Made by a program: the position numbers and the translations under genes
In this document: piece after piece, positions 1 to 10,590 of the stretch
Layout: each line of letters opens with the position of its first letter
Numbering within the stretch: position 1 is the stretch's first letter
Assembly (NCBI GenBank): GCA_910592005.1
Contig: CAJVPP010000936.1
Coordinates: 1-24,424 of the forward strand
Origin: Funneliformis mosseae
Lineage: Eukaryota > Glomeromycota > Glomeromycetes > Glomerales > Glomeraceae
Length of the DNA: 24,424 nucleotides
Direction of reading: 5' to 3'
The notes under the pieces: generated by a model
What the model saw: the letters and a program-made list of their open reading frames with translations, nothing else
What the model was told of the DNA's origin: nothing
Databases searched by the model: none

Positions 1-572
1 ATTAAATATGAAAATATTTTAATAAAAATAAATTTTTTTTTTGAGTGCCCGGATATTTTCTTCAGGGGAGTGTATAATGTAATAGATAATACACTGCAAA
101 TTATCTATAACTCTATATGATTATTTGTATGATAAATTAATTTTCACATACATAAGAAATTGATCTCCAAAAAATATTTCAAATTTTTTTCCCTATCTAT
201 TTGAATAGCATTTATTTATAAGTTTATTTCCTTTAAAGCTACAGGTATTCTTACTAGATTTTGTCTGAAATGTATTATATAATGTTACTAGATCTTTATT
301 ATTGAATAGTCAGGTAAAAAAGTTTGTATATACATTATCTCTAATGCCTTTATAAATGTCGAGATCTTTAATACATATTCTACATGCTCTTATTTTCTAA
401 TATAAAATTTTGACGCAAACTGCCTTACAAATTCTTCTTTCTCTTCTCTTCAACATAAATGTAGGTTCAGAAAAATATGAAATAGAATCATTTAAAAGGG
501 TAAGTATACAAAATTTTTTAGTTTGGATCGCTTATTCTATATTAACTACACTAAACTATATCTTTTAAACTA
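1..572. other. AT-rich flank without a recognisable gene
   Basis: I see no supportable coding frame, RNA gene or element boundary here. A slightly GC-richer patch near 44-80 contains GAGTGCCCGGATATTTTC, which loosely resembles AAGTGCCCGAATATATT near 22784-22800; this could be a shared repeat fragment but is too short to name. The TA dinucleotide at 571-572 is the target-site copy of the adjoining Tc1 element. Confidence 0.5.
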
Positions 573-600
573 TAGAGAGTGAACAAAGTATCCGCACACT
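573..600 (+). repeat. Left terminal inverted repeat of the Tc1 element
   Basis: Starts directly after the TA at 571-572 with TAGAGAGTGAACAAAGTAT. It matches the right-end repeat over about 28 bp with one gap; most differences are transitions. Confidence 0.8.
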
Positions 601-692
601 TTTTCACTCAATATAAAACTTCAAAAAATTTTGCATTAACTATGAAAGGTTAATTAATATTTTATTTAAGATCTAAATTTTGTACTAAGTAA

Positions 693-1732
693 CTAGTACT
701 TAGTTGGGCCACCATTTGCTACAATCATGACTTGAATTTATTGTGGCATACTATCGACTAGGTTTTCGATAGTATGCTTTAGAATTTCTTTCTATATCTT
801 TTTAACATATCAGTTAAGAACAGCAAGATTAAATGGAGGTTTTTTATAAGCTCAGATGGTTTTCTTGACTTCAGCTCAAAGATTCTCAATCGGATTAAGA
901 TCAGAACTTTGTACTGGTCAAGATAATGTACGAAGATTATTTTCTGCTTGAAAAGACATTGCAACTTTGATTTATGAGGTCGAGCATTATCTTCTTGAAA
1001 CCAGCCATCATAATTTGAAAAAGATTTTCTCATAGCTGGAATAACATATTTATAAAGAATGATGAAATGTGAATTACCAGTTGCTGTTCCAGATAATGGA
1101 ACAATTGGCCCTATACTTTTTCTTGAAAAGCAGCCCCAGTACATTCAACTAGGGCTATATTTTACTGTAGCTGTAACACAAGATAAAGTCCATTCATCCT
1201 TCAGTTCACGCTAAACCTTACTAGAGCAGCTTTGTTGAAATTGAGAGAATGTGGATTCATCACTTCACAAGACTTTTGACCAATCTACTTTAGTCTAGCT
1301 TTGATATTCTAAATACTATTCAAGATGTATTTCAATATTTACTGGTGAAATTAATGGTTTTTTTATTGCAACACAATTTTTTAATCCAGCTGAATGGAAG
1401 GTTTGTTTAATCGTCTTGATCGAAACATCTTGCTCAGTCTTTTTCTTTTAAAGCTGTTATATTCCAGCTGCACATAGATGATAATTTTTAGTTTTATCAT
1501 TTATCACGATTTGTTTAAGGCGATTTCATTATGAAATTGGAATTAAAGACGAATGTTCAGAATGATATATCAATTTGGTTGATCCAGTATTATAATATCA
1601 AATAATAGTGTTATGAATAGTTAACACTTCATAGTCAACGGTATTAGCAATAGTCTAATAACTATCACTATATTGATAGCAATAAATTATAGTTTTGTGT
1701 TATTTTGCAGTTAATTCTTTAGTTTTTAACAT
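693..1732 (-). pseudogene. Tc1-family DDE transposase pseudogene
   Basis: The remnant spans about 346 codons, the normal Tc1 transposase length. It begins MLKTKEL at 1732, followed by a helix-turn-helix-like stretch, and ends near GGPTKY with TAG at 693-695. The catalytic triad is still readable: D in SDEST (around 1245), D in EDNARPH (around 985) and E in DLNPIENL (around 890). The second D and the E are 34 residues apart, giving DD34E. Breaks include TAA at a Gln position near the N-terminus, TGA/TAG at Trp positions (before SDEST, before the PVQSSDLNPIE stretch, after ENL) and at least one 1-base frameshift between the second D and the E. The longest open piece is 779-1144. In life it would cut and paste the element by binding its TIRs. 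Confidence 0.9.
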
Positions 1733-1892
1733 TTTTTTTTATTTAAAGTTTCAGAGAAGAAAATTTATTAAAAAAAAAATTAAAATTATTGTTTTTTATG
1801 TTTATAATATAAATAAATACTAATATATCATATGATCACAATTTGTTATTACGGTCATATGACTTTTTTAGCATTAATTTACGTTTATAGAG

Positions 1893-1921
1893 GGTGTGTG
1901 AATACTTTTATCCACCCTCTG
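1893..1921 (-). repeat. Right terminal inverted repeat of the Tc1 element
   Basis: Read inward on the minus strand it starts CAGAGGGTGGATAAAAGTAT and is followed by the TA target copy at 1922-1923. The first nine bases, CAGAGGGTG, are shared with the second Tc1 copy at 24234. Confidence 0.82.
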
Positions 1922-1974
1922 TATATTCAAAATTTACAATTTTTTAGTAATTGCTAAATAAGAACATATTACTG

Positions 1975-3751
1975 TTATCTCAGTTATCTATCAAGAAATA
2001 GAAGAGGATCTATAGATTCTGAAAGAAAAGTTAAGAGGAGTAGTTTATCAAGCAATTTCGTTAGCAATAAATTTTTATACTCAAAGTTCAGAATATTAAC
2101 AAAAATTCCTTGAAATACCTCTTCAGATAAGTCCTTATGAAACAAACCTTAAAAAATATTCATTAGATAAAATGATGATTTGTTATAACTTTAGTATTTT
2201 CTAAATCATGAACATAATAGTTTAGACATTCTAATAACCTGCAATTAAGGGATAACTATTTTTTTCGAATATATAGAAGGTGAATATACTGTAGCATTAT
2301 GTTTTATTCATATATGGTTATTATTGTATTATGCAAAAGTTATCATTGACGTAAAGACCTTACAAAGACAATAATTTTTTTTATAACAGCTAATAGTATG
2401 CACTCATTAATTTAAAAGATGATTTTGTTTATGAAAATAATAATTCAATCTATCATTACCATAGTTTAATGTGTTCTTTAAAGGTATCTGTAGCTTACAG
2501 AATATTAGAATTATGAAAGCAAATAAAGAGAAATTTCTTACCTTAAAACAAATTGATGCAAATTTGAATAATATAAGATCAAAACTTTCAGTAAGCATTT
2601 GCAGATAATGTTCTCAGGATTAAATTCTTTATTAATTAGTTATTCTATTATAAAGGAAACAATCCTCACTTTTTAATGAATTAATACTTAAATTAAGATC
2701 GATTACTACTTCTAATCTTTTATGGAAAGACCCACTTACTAGTAAAATTATTAGTGATAATTTAGGTTTAGTTTAAAACCTTTCACAGAAAATACAAAAT
2801 ATTTTTTTAGTAAGTACTTTATAATTTTTAAGAATTATAGCAATCTAGTTTCTAATTTAGCTCTCTTTACCATGTTAAATGATATCTTTAAATTTAGCAA
2901 TAATTCAAGAAACATGTAGAATATTTATAGTAAACTTCAATGAATATTGAATAGAAAGTTTACCTGATAAACTAAAGCATAATAGTTCTTAAAAAGAGTC
3001 TGTAGAGATACTTGCTAGAATTATGACTAATATTCTTGATACATTATAAATAATAACAAGGAAAAATATTACTATGTGTATTTTACTAATTCATTATTAA
3101 TAGAAGCAATATCTAGAATAATCTGATGTTTAAATCAGATTTTGAAGATTAGCTTAATAAAGGTACTTATGTAACAAATGTGATAATATCAGCAATCTGA
3201 TCTGTTTTGAAAAATCTTTCTTTTAGGAAGATTGCATTCATTAATACATCAGAATGACAAAGTCTTATCAGTATTGATAAAAAGGATGATAGTCAAATAG
3301 AAAGATAACCAGACATAATGTTTGAGTTTAAAAATAATAAAAAAGATTATAAACTTATATTTGTCAAATGCTCGCGATTATCTTATACTAAATGAAAAGA
3401 ATTGAATGATATAGTAAAATTATGGTGAAAGACTAATGATGGATTATACTAGACTCAAAAAGGATGTAAACTGGAGAAGGAGCAATTTGGGATCATTAGA
3501 ATTCAAGTTGCTAATAAAATAATTTTCTTATATTTTTATGATCTATATTTCATAAGATTTTTTTAATAATACAAAACTTTGTAGAATAAAAAATACATTT
3601 AAATGTTATCACAAGAGATGAGGATAAGATACATCATTATTATCATTTACACTTAGCTAAGATCCCTATACATCCTATAGAAGAATATGACTTGGCAAAT
3701 TTTGTAAAGATTTTACTTATTTTATGGATTTGTTATTTATACTGGTTATAA
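1975..3751 (+). pseudogene. Decayed gene of an unidentified repeat-associated family
   Basis: Several collinear plus-strand blocks read as protein once in-frame stops are ignored: 1975-2142 (contains KEKLRGVVYQAISLAINF), about 2640-2830 (contains LLWKDPLTSKIISDNLGLV), 3260-3560 (contains KLIFVKCSRL and EKEQFGIIRIQVA) and 3602-3751 (contains IHHYYHLHLAKIPIHP). TAA/TAG stand at plausible Gln sites in most blocks. The third and fourth blocks are separated by about 40 AT-rich bases and may be an exon junction. The third block resembles a beta-alpha core with a PD...LIFV.CSRL pattern, compatible with a PD-(D/E)XK-like fold, but this is only a guess. I recognise the general look from Glomeromycotina proteins of unknown function and cannot name it. 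Confidence 0.5.
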
Positions 3752-4052
3752 ATATTCTTTTAGTCAGAAAAATATTATCTAATGCGATTCTGATTTTTAG
3801 AATATTATTATTATCAATATGACTTTATTATATCATATATCTTTATTAATATTATGTAGACAAATGAAAGATAGCTTAACAATTTTATTTTTATAAAAGG
3901 AATCATATGTATTTTTTAACTATTTTCAGGCTAAGATCTGATTTTATTTATTATATATTTTAGCAATTTAGTATAGAAATTTCATGTATTTAGATTATGT
4001 CTTAATATATATTTATTTTTTATCTTTATATTAATAAAGTTTCTCTAGAATC

Positions 4053-4271
4053 ATGTGGTCTCTTGCAAATTTTTTATTTTTAAATATTAATATACTAATA
4101 CTACATTATGTAAATATGCAATCTAAAATAGATGAAATTAATTTATTGAAAATATGCACTACTAGACTTGAGTTTGAGAATGATAAAATTAAGGCTGAGA
4201 ACAATAAAATTATGGTCAAAAATTTTGAGCTTAAGGCTAGAGTTACAAAATTGAAAAATAAGCAATTATAA
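4053..4271 (+). CDS. Short coiled-coil ORF, probably a gene fragment
   Basis: A 72-codon open frame. The first 20 residues are hydrophobic and may not be coding; the more credible start is the internal Met at residue 22 (MQSKIDEINLL). From there it is a Lys/Glu/Asn-rich heptad-like coiled coil with the repeating elements KIKAENNKI and ELKARVTKLK, ending in a TAA. No enzyme motif. Such coiled-coil segments recur around 4920-5030, 6130-6400, 10590-11247 and 13560-13975, so this is most likely a broken piece of the same kind of repeat-associated protein, not an independent gene. Confidence 0.35.
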   Translation: MWSLANFLFLNINILILHYVNMQSKIDEINLLKICTTRLEFENDKIKAENNKIMVKNFELKARVTKLKNKQL

Positions 4272-4559
4272 AATGATTAGTAAAAAATTTATTATCTGTA
4301 CTGTAAAAATGTGATTATTTATTAATTTAGCAAAATTTCTTCAGCGTTAAAATATCCTTACTAAATAATTTTTTTTGTTGACTATTGACCTAGTATTATA
4401 TGCATTTTTAATTAGAAGTTTCTAGTAGATCTCTCATGATATTGACATGTAAATTTATATTTTAATGACCTATAGGTGAATTTCTTACATGTAAACTTTT
4501 ACATAAAATTATACTTAATAAAATGTTCTATTTTAACTATAAATATATTATTAATAGAC

Positions 4560-5045
4560 TTCTCAAAAGTTTTGTCAAGAGAGTGTGTCAGAAACTTTTA
4601 CACTACTCTTAAGACCCTGTTTTATTAGAATCTATTTCTGAGAAGTTTAAACAAATTGAATCCTATTTGTGATATACATTAGAGGTTTATAAGAACTCAT
4701 TAAATAAGAAACGCAGAAATATAGCTCAAAAGAAAATATCACAATTTCAAAGTTAGCTAGAATGTAATGTATTTCCAATATTATTGCATATATTCATTAT
4801 AGATAGTAAGTCTAAACTGATAAAATTACTTATAATCATAAGGAAAAAAGTAATTGTTGAATTATAATGAGCTTAAAATATTAATTCAATATCTGCTTGA
4901 TTATAATACAAACTTTTGAGAAATTTATGCTAAATATAGAAAAGGAATATAGGGAGCAAGTTAATATAAATAAGAAATTGTGAGGTGAAATTAAAAACCT
5001 AAAGTTGCAGGTGTAAGAGATGAAAAAGAGCCGATATCTATAAAA
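4560..5045 (+). pseudogene. Coiled-coil protein remnant
   Basis: Two plus-strand blocks look coding apart from stops. Around 4628-4775 the frame reads ESISEKFKQIESYL, then a stop, then TLEVYKNSLNKKRRNIAQ and continues to LECNVFP; stops sit where Gln fits. Around 4927-5040 it reads MLNIEKEYREQVNINKKL, stop, GEIKNLKLQV, stop, EMKKSRYL. Both are charged, helical and heptad-like. They are separated by AT-rich DNA that may hold old introns. No function can be assigned. Confidence 0.4.
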
Positions 5046-5529
5046 TCAGATTTTAATTATTAACTTAAATACTTTTTTCTATGCTTCTGCCTTGCCTCTA
5101 TCTTCTTTTATCAGTATTGGCAAGTGATCTTGAAATAATCTAATTATGTAATAGATTTATTAATAAATTTATTATATAATCATATATAAAATGATCTTGA
5201 AATTTGCTAACACTGCCTTTTACAGGATTAAGAGGAATTAAATTGTAAAATTAAAATATATGTGATATAATAAACAGTGTTTATTTGTTCATCGTAATAT
5301 GCTAATACAAGATGGAATTGCTAATCCACTAATCTGATATGCCATTAGAAATACCGCAATAGATAGAACGTTTAAGAATTATTTCTATATAATTTTTACA
5401 TTTTTAACCATATTTATAACTGAAAAATTTATAATGTAAAGTGTCTATTTTGATGTAACACTTCTAAAAGATTATAGTTTTATAGGATTTTATAAACATA
5501 GGAAGAGATAACTGAACTTTATTTTCTTT

Positions 5530-6960
5530 TTTCAAAAGGAGTCGCATAAAATTAAAAAAAATCACACTAACTTAATGAAGAATAATTCAGCTAAAATGAA
5601 GAATGTTGCTAAACAGTTAGACGATATTCATAAGGCAAAGCTTTTCAGTTTTTCAAACATATTTTTGCATTGCTGACTGGCTTAAAGAAGGTTGAATAAG
5701 ATTTTAGTAATCATTCTGTGCATTGGTCACCTACTATCTTGTCCTATTTGTATTACACGTTAAGGTTGAATGACCTCTTTTGCAGAAGAGAACTTGCACA
5801 ATTAAGAGTAATATTCTACATGCTAACATCTTATGATCTGCATATTCATTGTGTTTGTCTCTGACAATATTTTTTCTCTATGAAAGTAGTTTACTAATTT
5901 CAATTATAAAGACATCGTAAATATTTTAGAAATGTTGACATATTCTAAAATCAAATCAAGAAAGATTTTATTTAATAAATTTTCTGTTAAAAACAACTCC
6001 TGCTCATGAATTTTTTTCAATTGTAGGTTAGGGTCTCTAGTTCAATTATACAAGATACTACTGAAGTCTTCAAAAATTCTATTGCAAGTATCAATTTTTT
6101 CATCAAGAACATTAATAACATAATAGTATAGAATGGAAGTTATTTTTTTATTTCATATATTTAGATTATATAAATTAACACATTTTGTCAGATCAAATAC
6201 AATAAAAAACTTAAGAGTGATAAAAGTACTTCAAGAAAAAGATGAAATTCTAAAAATTATGAGGAAAATTAAATTTCAAAAAAATGTCATAATAGATATA
6301 TTATATCACCACCATAATCTAAATCAAAACTAGACAGTGATATTAAAGATTATAAAGAGATTTTAGATTATAAAGTGCAAGTATCTGAAAAAAGATTTCG
6401 GTAAAAAGAATTAGTACTTTAATATTTTTCTATTGTTATATCTTTTTTTTGTGCTTACCTAATATTATCCTTCAGATTTTAACTGATTCCATTGTAAGTT
6501 AGACTTTATCAATTGAAAAAAATATTAGTGAGATATTATTTGCATATTGAAAAAAAATTTCTCATACAAAGGCATATCTATAATAAGTTACACTTTACAA
6601 ACATATTTTTAGTACCAACATTCAGATATATTATTGACCAAATGTTGTTTATAGCCTGACTTATTTTGGTATTTTAGATCTTTCTAAAAAAGATGTTGAA
6701 GTAAAGGATTTGTTTATAGATGATGAATAGAATGAAATAATAAAGGATTTCGTGAAAAACATTAATTTAAATGATTTGGATGTCAAATAAAAAAAGCCTA
6801 TCTATAAAATAATAGATGAAATTACAAAGGTTAGAACTAAAATTTATATTATTTATTTTTCATTTAATGTGTTAACTAAGTACAACACTTCTTATATTAG
6901 AAATTAAAGAATGAACTATCTGATTTAATAACTGAAATTAAAAGTTATGTAATTAAAGTA
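5530..6960 (+). pseudogene. Multi-exon coiled-coil gene remnant
   Basis: Patchy plus-strand coding blocks: 5535-5670 (KMKNVAKQLDDIHKAKL), 6133-6400 (an open piece with VLQEKDEILKIMRKIKFQ, then after a stop DSDIKDYKEI in another frame) and 6690-6960. In the last block DLFIDDE, stop, NEIIKDFVKNINLNDLDVK, stop, KKPIYKIIDEITK is followed by a plausible intron: donor GTTAGA after 6829 and acceptor ATATTAG near 6900. The frame then resumes as KLKNELSDLITEIKSY. Preserved intron-like borders suggest descent from a spliced gene. Long AT-rich gaps between blocks hold nothing recognisable. Confidence 0.35.
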
Positions 6961-8355
6961 ATTTTTTACTTGTATTAATTTCTTATAAAATACGGACTCT
7001 AATGATCATCATTTATAGAATAATATGAAAGTAAATGCAATTCAGCGCTTAATTTAGATATAGTAAATTCTTTTTTTTACCCACTTATAATATTAGTTTT
7101 TGATAGCTGTAAGATCTAATTATTTTAAATCTAATAGCACTTATAATCTACAATGCTTACGTCTGCTGATATTCAAAACTGCATTTGGTAGCAGTTTCAT
7201 AAGTATAATAATAAAAGGGTATTTATCTTCAACAATATTTATCACTATAAAGAGTAAGTCTACATTGGTTATTTGCTGTTTGTTATATGTTTACGCAATT
7301 TATTTATCTATTAATAATTCGCAATGTGTAGAGAAAAGATTTAATCTCTCGCCTCATCAGTAATTTTTAACATGAAAATTAAACCTACTGATAGAAGCTT
7401 GATTAGATAGAAGATAGATTTCTGAATAAGTCAAGACCAGTTCAAAATGTTGATAGGATTAAGATCTGGTAATCTTCTCTCAGCAACAAAAAGCAAAAAT
7501 GGATTGATAAAATGAATCTTTTAGTTGTGTGATGGGATGTATTGATAAATGAAAGAGTAGAAAATAATAAAGTAAAACTGGATAAGTTTCACAATCTCTT
7601 TACTCTTAGTATTCATACATTTAGTGTTTAATATCATAATTTTTTTCAGTACATTCTTAATAATTTATTTGATTTTAGATTATAATTATAACGTATACAG
7701 ATTAAATTAGAAAATAAGAGGCATTTGGTATTTAGGTCTACTTCAGAAGGTCAAGTTACCTTTATCAATTGATAATTTGCTAGTTATAAAGAAACTAATT
7801 ATATCTTTGATACATGTTAAGGTTAGAAAATCTTTGATTTAGTGATTGTATTTTATTGTTTTGTGAAATTCACATATTCCTTTTTTGATAGAAAACTTTG
7901 TATTATATACAGAAAATTCATTACAAAATATTAATTGATAAAGTAAGATTATATTAAACATGATGATTATTATTATGTTCAATGAGTTATTTCATTTATG
8001 AATATAATCATATAACTTGTACAAGAAGAGTAAAAGAGTAATTTTAATTTACCATGTAATAATGCTGTTAGCTTTAAGACATTAATTAATAGATTTAATA
8101 TGCACATTCTGTAGCAAAATAAATGTAAATATTATATTATATAATATATAATATATATTCTGTCATCAGAAAAATAAATATATAATGCATAATTATAAGT
8201 TTTTGATGATAGGCTGTCGTCAGAATTTTACTCTGATTTTTATTATATTATATACATCTACTTTTACGAATAAAATGTAAAAATCATTTTCATGACTAGA
8301 TGCGAGAAAAAAATATATATGTAATGATCACAAATGAATTTTAAAAGTTTTAAGT
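6961..8355. other. AT-rich region with no firm gene
   Basis: A plus-strand open frame at 7100-7363 (87 codons) has a hydrophobic, low-complexity product and no family resemblance, so I do not call it. Around 7380-7530 a plus-strand frame (SQDQFKMLIGLRSGNLLS) looks like further coding debris. An alternating TA-rich run occupies 8130-8158. A small inverted repeat lies at 8160-8223. Confidence 0.4.
8160..8223. repeat. Small nested inverted/direct repeat
   Basis: CTGTCATCAGAAA at 8160-8172 is mirrored by TTTTTGATGATAG at 8200-8212 (11 of 13 paired positions), and a direct near-copy CTGTCGTCAG follows at 8214-8223. The two mismatches in the inverted pair are transitions. It may be the remains of a small palindromic element. 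Confidence 0.35.
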
Positions 8356-9480
8356 TTACTCAATAAGATCTAATTCTTGAAGATGCTCTAAAATAACTAC
8401 ATATGGGTTTTCATAATACTAAACATACTTTAGAGTAATACAGTTTTCTTCACATAATTCTTTTTTGAGCTGATCTTATATTTGCTATTTGATAAAATTA
8501 TTGGAATCACTATTATGAAAGAATTTGATATATTTTTCATATTGTACGTCTTATACTTTAATTGCAAAGTCATATTTTGAGTAATAAATATCAAGTTCTA
8601 ATCTTGTAGAATATTCTGATATTTTAAGAAAATTAAGTTTGCAGATTAGTAAAGAAGAGTCAAGATATTTTGTTAAAATCTTGTGACATAGCTTTTCTCT
8701 TTTATATTTCAGGTAGAATAGGCATCACAAGTTTAAATATTTAACGTTATTAAAAGTAACAAACCATCTATTCTTTTTATCATACATCCATAATAAAGCT
8801 GAACAATTATTAATATAATATTTAGAAAGACAAGTTTCCTTTCTATTATAAGCTAATTGTTTGGCATCTTCAAGTATACAAGACCTATTATTTATGCAAT
8901 ATGAACATCACGTCCTATTATTTTTTATATTATTAAAAGATGTATTCCACTCATACCCTTTAGAACAATGTCATGATAAAAGTATAATCACACGTTTTTT
9001 TGAAAAGACATTCTCTATTCTTACTAAAAGCAATTTGTTTAGCATCTTTAATTGTATGACTGGCCTTATTTGCATAATACAAACACTATATCTTATTGTT
9101 CTTTATATTATTAAGAAATATAGTTTACTCATGACCGTCTATATATCACCATTGCATTAAAATATTAGTATTAACATATTCAGTAGAAAAACAAAGCTCA
9201 TCATATTTTTCAGCAATTATACAAGCATTATTTATTATTAACTTTCTTATTACAAATAGATGATTCTTTATCAAAAAATTAAAACTTTAATTTTAAGAGT
9301 AATAAATCTTTATGATCCTTTTTTGCTTTTCTCGTAACTCTACTTCTTTTTGAAGGTCTAATAGAGTATCAAATCTTAATTGAATTGCTGGTGGATTATT
9401 ATCTGATTTATTTAGATTAAAAACAATAAATTTACCTTTTTGAAGATAATTATTAATAACCATAGAAGTATTTTTACATC
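8356..9480 (-). pseudogene. Zinc-ribbon repeat plus PD-(D/E)XK-like nuclease pseudogene
   Basis: From about 9480 downward one frame holds register for roughly 160 codons, including IQLRFDTLLDLQKEVELREK. It then enters degenerate treble-clef/zinc-ribbon units of the W-x-C...GH-x-W...WCP-x-C type, recognisable as YIDGHE and CLYYANKASHTIKDAKQIA, with Cys changed to Tyr and Trp to stop. After a frameshift near 9010 a further unit follows (EDAKQLAYNRKETCLSKYY, across another shift). The C-terminal block (about 8700-8356) reads KLCHKILTKYL, then RLELDIYYSKYDFAIKV, stop, then KKELCEENCITLKYV, and finishes LQELDLIE before TAA at 8356-8358. The ELDIYY...AI-x-V pattern fits a PD-(D/E)XK nuclease core. 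The expected acidic residue after AI is Lys here, and the next residue is a stop. The family assignment is from recognition of these motifs, not a search. Confidence 0.72.
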
Positions 9481-9699
9481 TTCAGTATATTATTCAACGA
9501 TCTTGAAAATATCTTGATAGAAACTGTTACCATTAAAGACTATTAGATATAAAATATTTTCACAGATAATTATTAGTGTATGATGATAATGTTATATTAC
9601 ATATATACTTAAAATATTTTTATGACGCCTATATATAAAAAATAAAATAATTTGATTTTGGATAGATTTGAGAATCACACATAAATTCTCAAAAACTAT

Positions 9700-10590
9700 C
9701 ATCATATTTCATTCTGATAAAAATGCTAATACTAGGAATTTTTTCTAGTAATATATAGTTAAATCATATATTTTCATAGTAAAGTGCTTTTGGATCTTTT
9801 AAAATTATACCATACATATATCTTATAAATGCCTATTTTGGCTCATCAAAGTGGTAATCACAAACTATCAAATCATCATATACAATATATCTAGAGTCAC
9901 TTTTCTTACCTTTATATATGCATTTAGCTTTATTGTCAAAAAAAAGATTTGCCAAGATATTAGTCTTATCTGATTCACTCTTCCAAGTGACTAGCATAAA
10001 GAAAGGCTATAATAAACTCACTAGATATAATTGAATTTGAGATGATTTGTACTTTGTAGTCTTATCTATATCTATAAGGTAAAGTTTTATAGGAGAAAAA
10101 TTTGTCTCTTAATTCTTTTACGTATCAGATTAGGAATCTATAACTTTAATTTCTATTTAAGAATATTTTATAATTCAGAAGATTTTTTTTTCATTGAGAG
10201 ATGAATTAAAAGAATATAGATAAGAGGATATATACCATAGGAAGTATATAATTAGTAATATTATTACTATGAAGAAGACAAAATACTGCTAAAAAAAAGA
10301 ATCAGATTTCTCATTAGCTAAAGCTTTTCCAGTTTCTGGTATTAAAACAGGTACTACTGAGATATTCGCATTATGAATTCAGATGATTTTAAAACTAATA
10401 TTACTATTATCTTTCTTCTATTTACTAATATCTGGCTTCTCTTTAGAGTCAACCCCTCTATATACTTTATACTTACTAGATATTTTTTGGATCTTCTTGG
10501 CTAAACAAGTATTATTTAGGACTGCTTTTTGAAGAAGGGTGTCTTTTTTATCAATGCATTTTGTGCTATGACTAAATTATCTATTATCTA
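9700..10590 (-). pseudogene. Minus-strand coding debris of unknown family
   Basis: Between about 10100 and 9740 one frame reads QIQLYLVSLL, stop, PFFMLVTWKSESDKTNILA, then KSDSRYIVYDDLIVCDYHF, stop at a Gln-like TAG, AFIRYMYGIILKDPKALYY, stop, FNYILLEKIPSI. Between 10590 and 10280 another piece reads KVYRGVDSKEKPDISK, stop, then VVPVLIPETGKALANEKSD. It lies between the coiled-coil block (10590-11247) and the zinc-ribbon block (8356-9480), all on the minus strand, so all three may derive from one long gene or adjacent genes of one element. I do not recognise the middle part. Confidence 0.42.

Larger units (their letters stand above)
573..1921 (-). mobile_element. Tc1/mariner (DD34E) DNA transposon, decayed full-length copy
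   Basis: A 1349-bp element bounded by TA target duplications (571-572 and 1922-1923) and imperfect terminal inverted repeats of about 29 bp. The right end read inward begins CAGAGGGTGGATAAAAGTAT and the left end TAGAGAGTGAACAAAGTAT; they align with one gap and mostly transition differences. The interior carries one minus-strand transposase pseudogene (693-1732) nearly filling the element, the usual Tc1 layout. Each end can also fold on itself: GAGTGAA at 577-583 pairs with TTCACTC at 603-609, and AGAGGGTG at 1889-1896 with CACCCTCT at 1913-1920. It cannot move by itself because the transposase is broken. Confidence 0.88.

Noticed and set aside
2407..2598. 63-codon minus-strand frame
   Set aside because: Low-complexity product lying opposite the plus-strand pseudogene; no support.
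7100..7363. 87-codon plus-strand open frame
   Set aside because: Hydrophobic, low-complexity product typical of chance frames in AT-rich DNA; no motif or neighbour supports it.
8861..9160. 99-codon plus-strand open frame
   Set aside because: It is the antisense shadow of the zinc-ribbon pseudogene; the minus strand carries the recognisable motifs.
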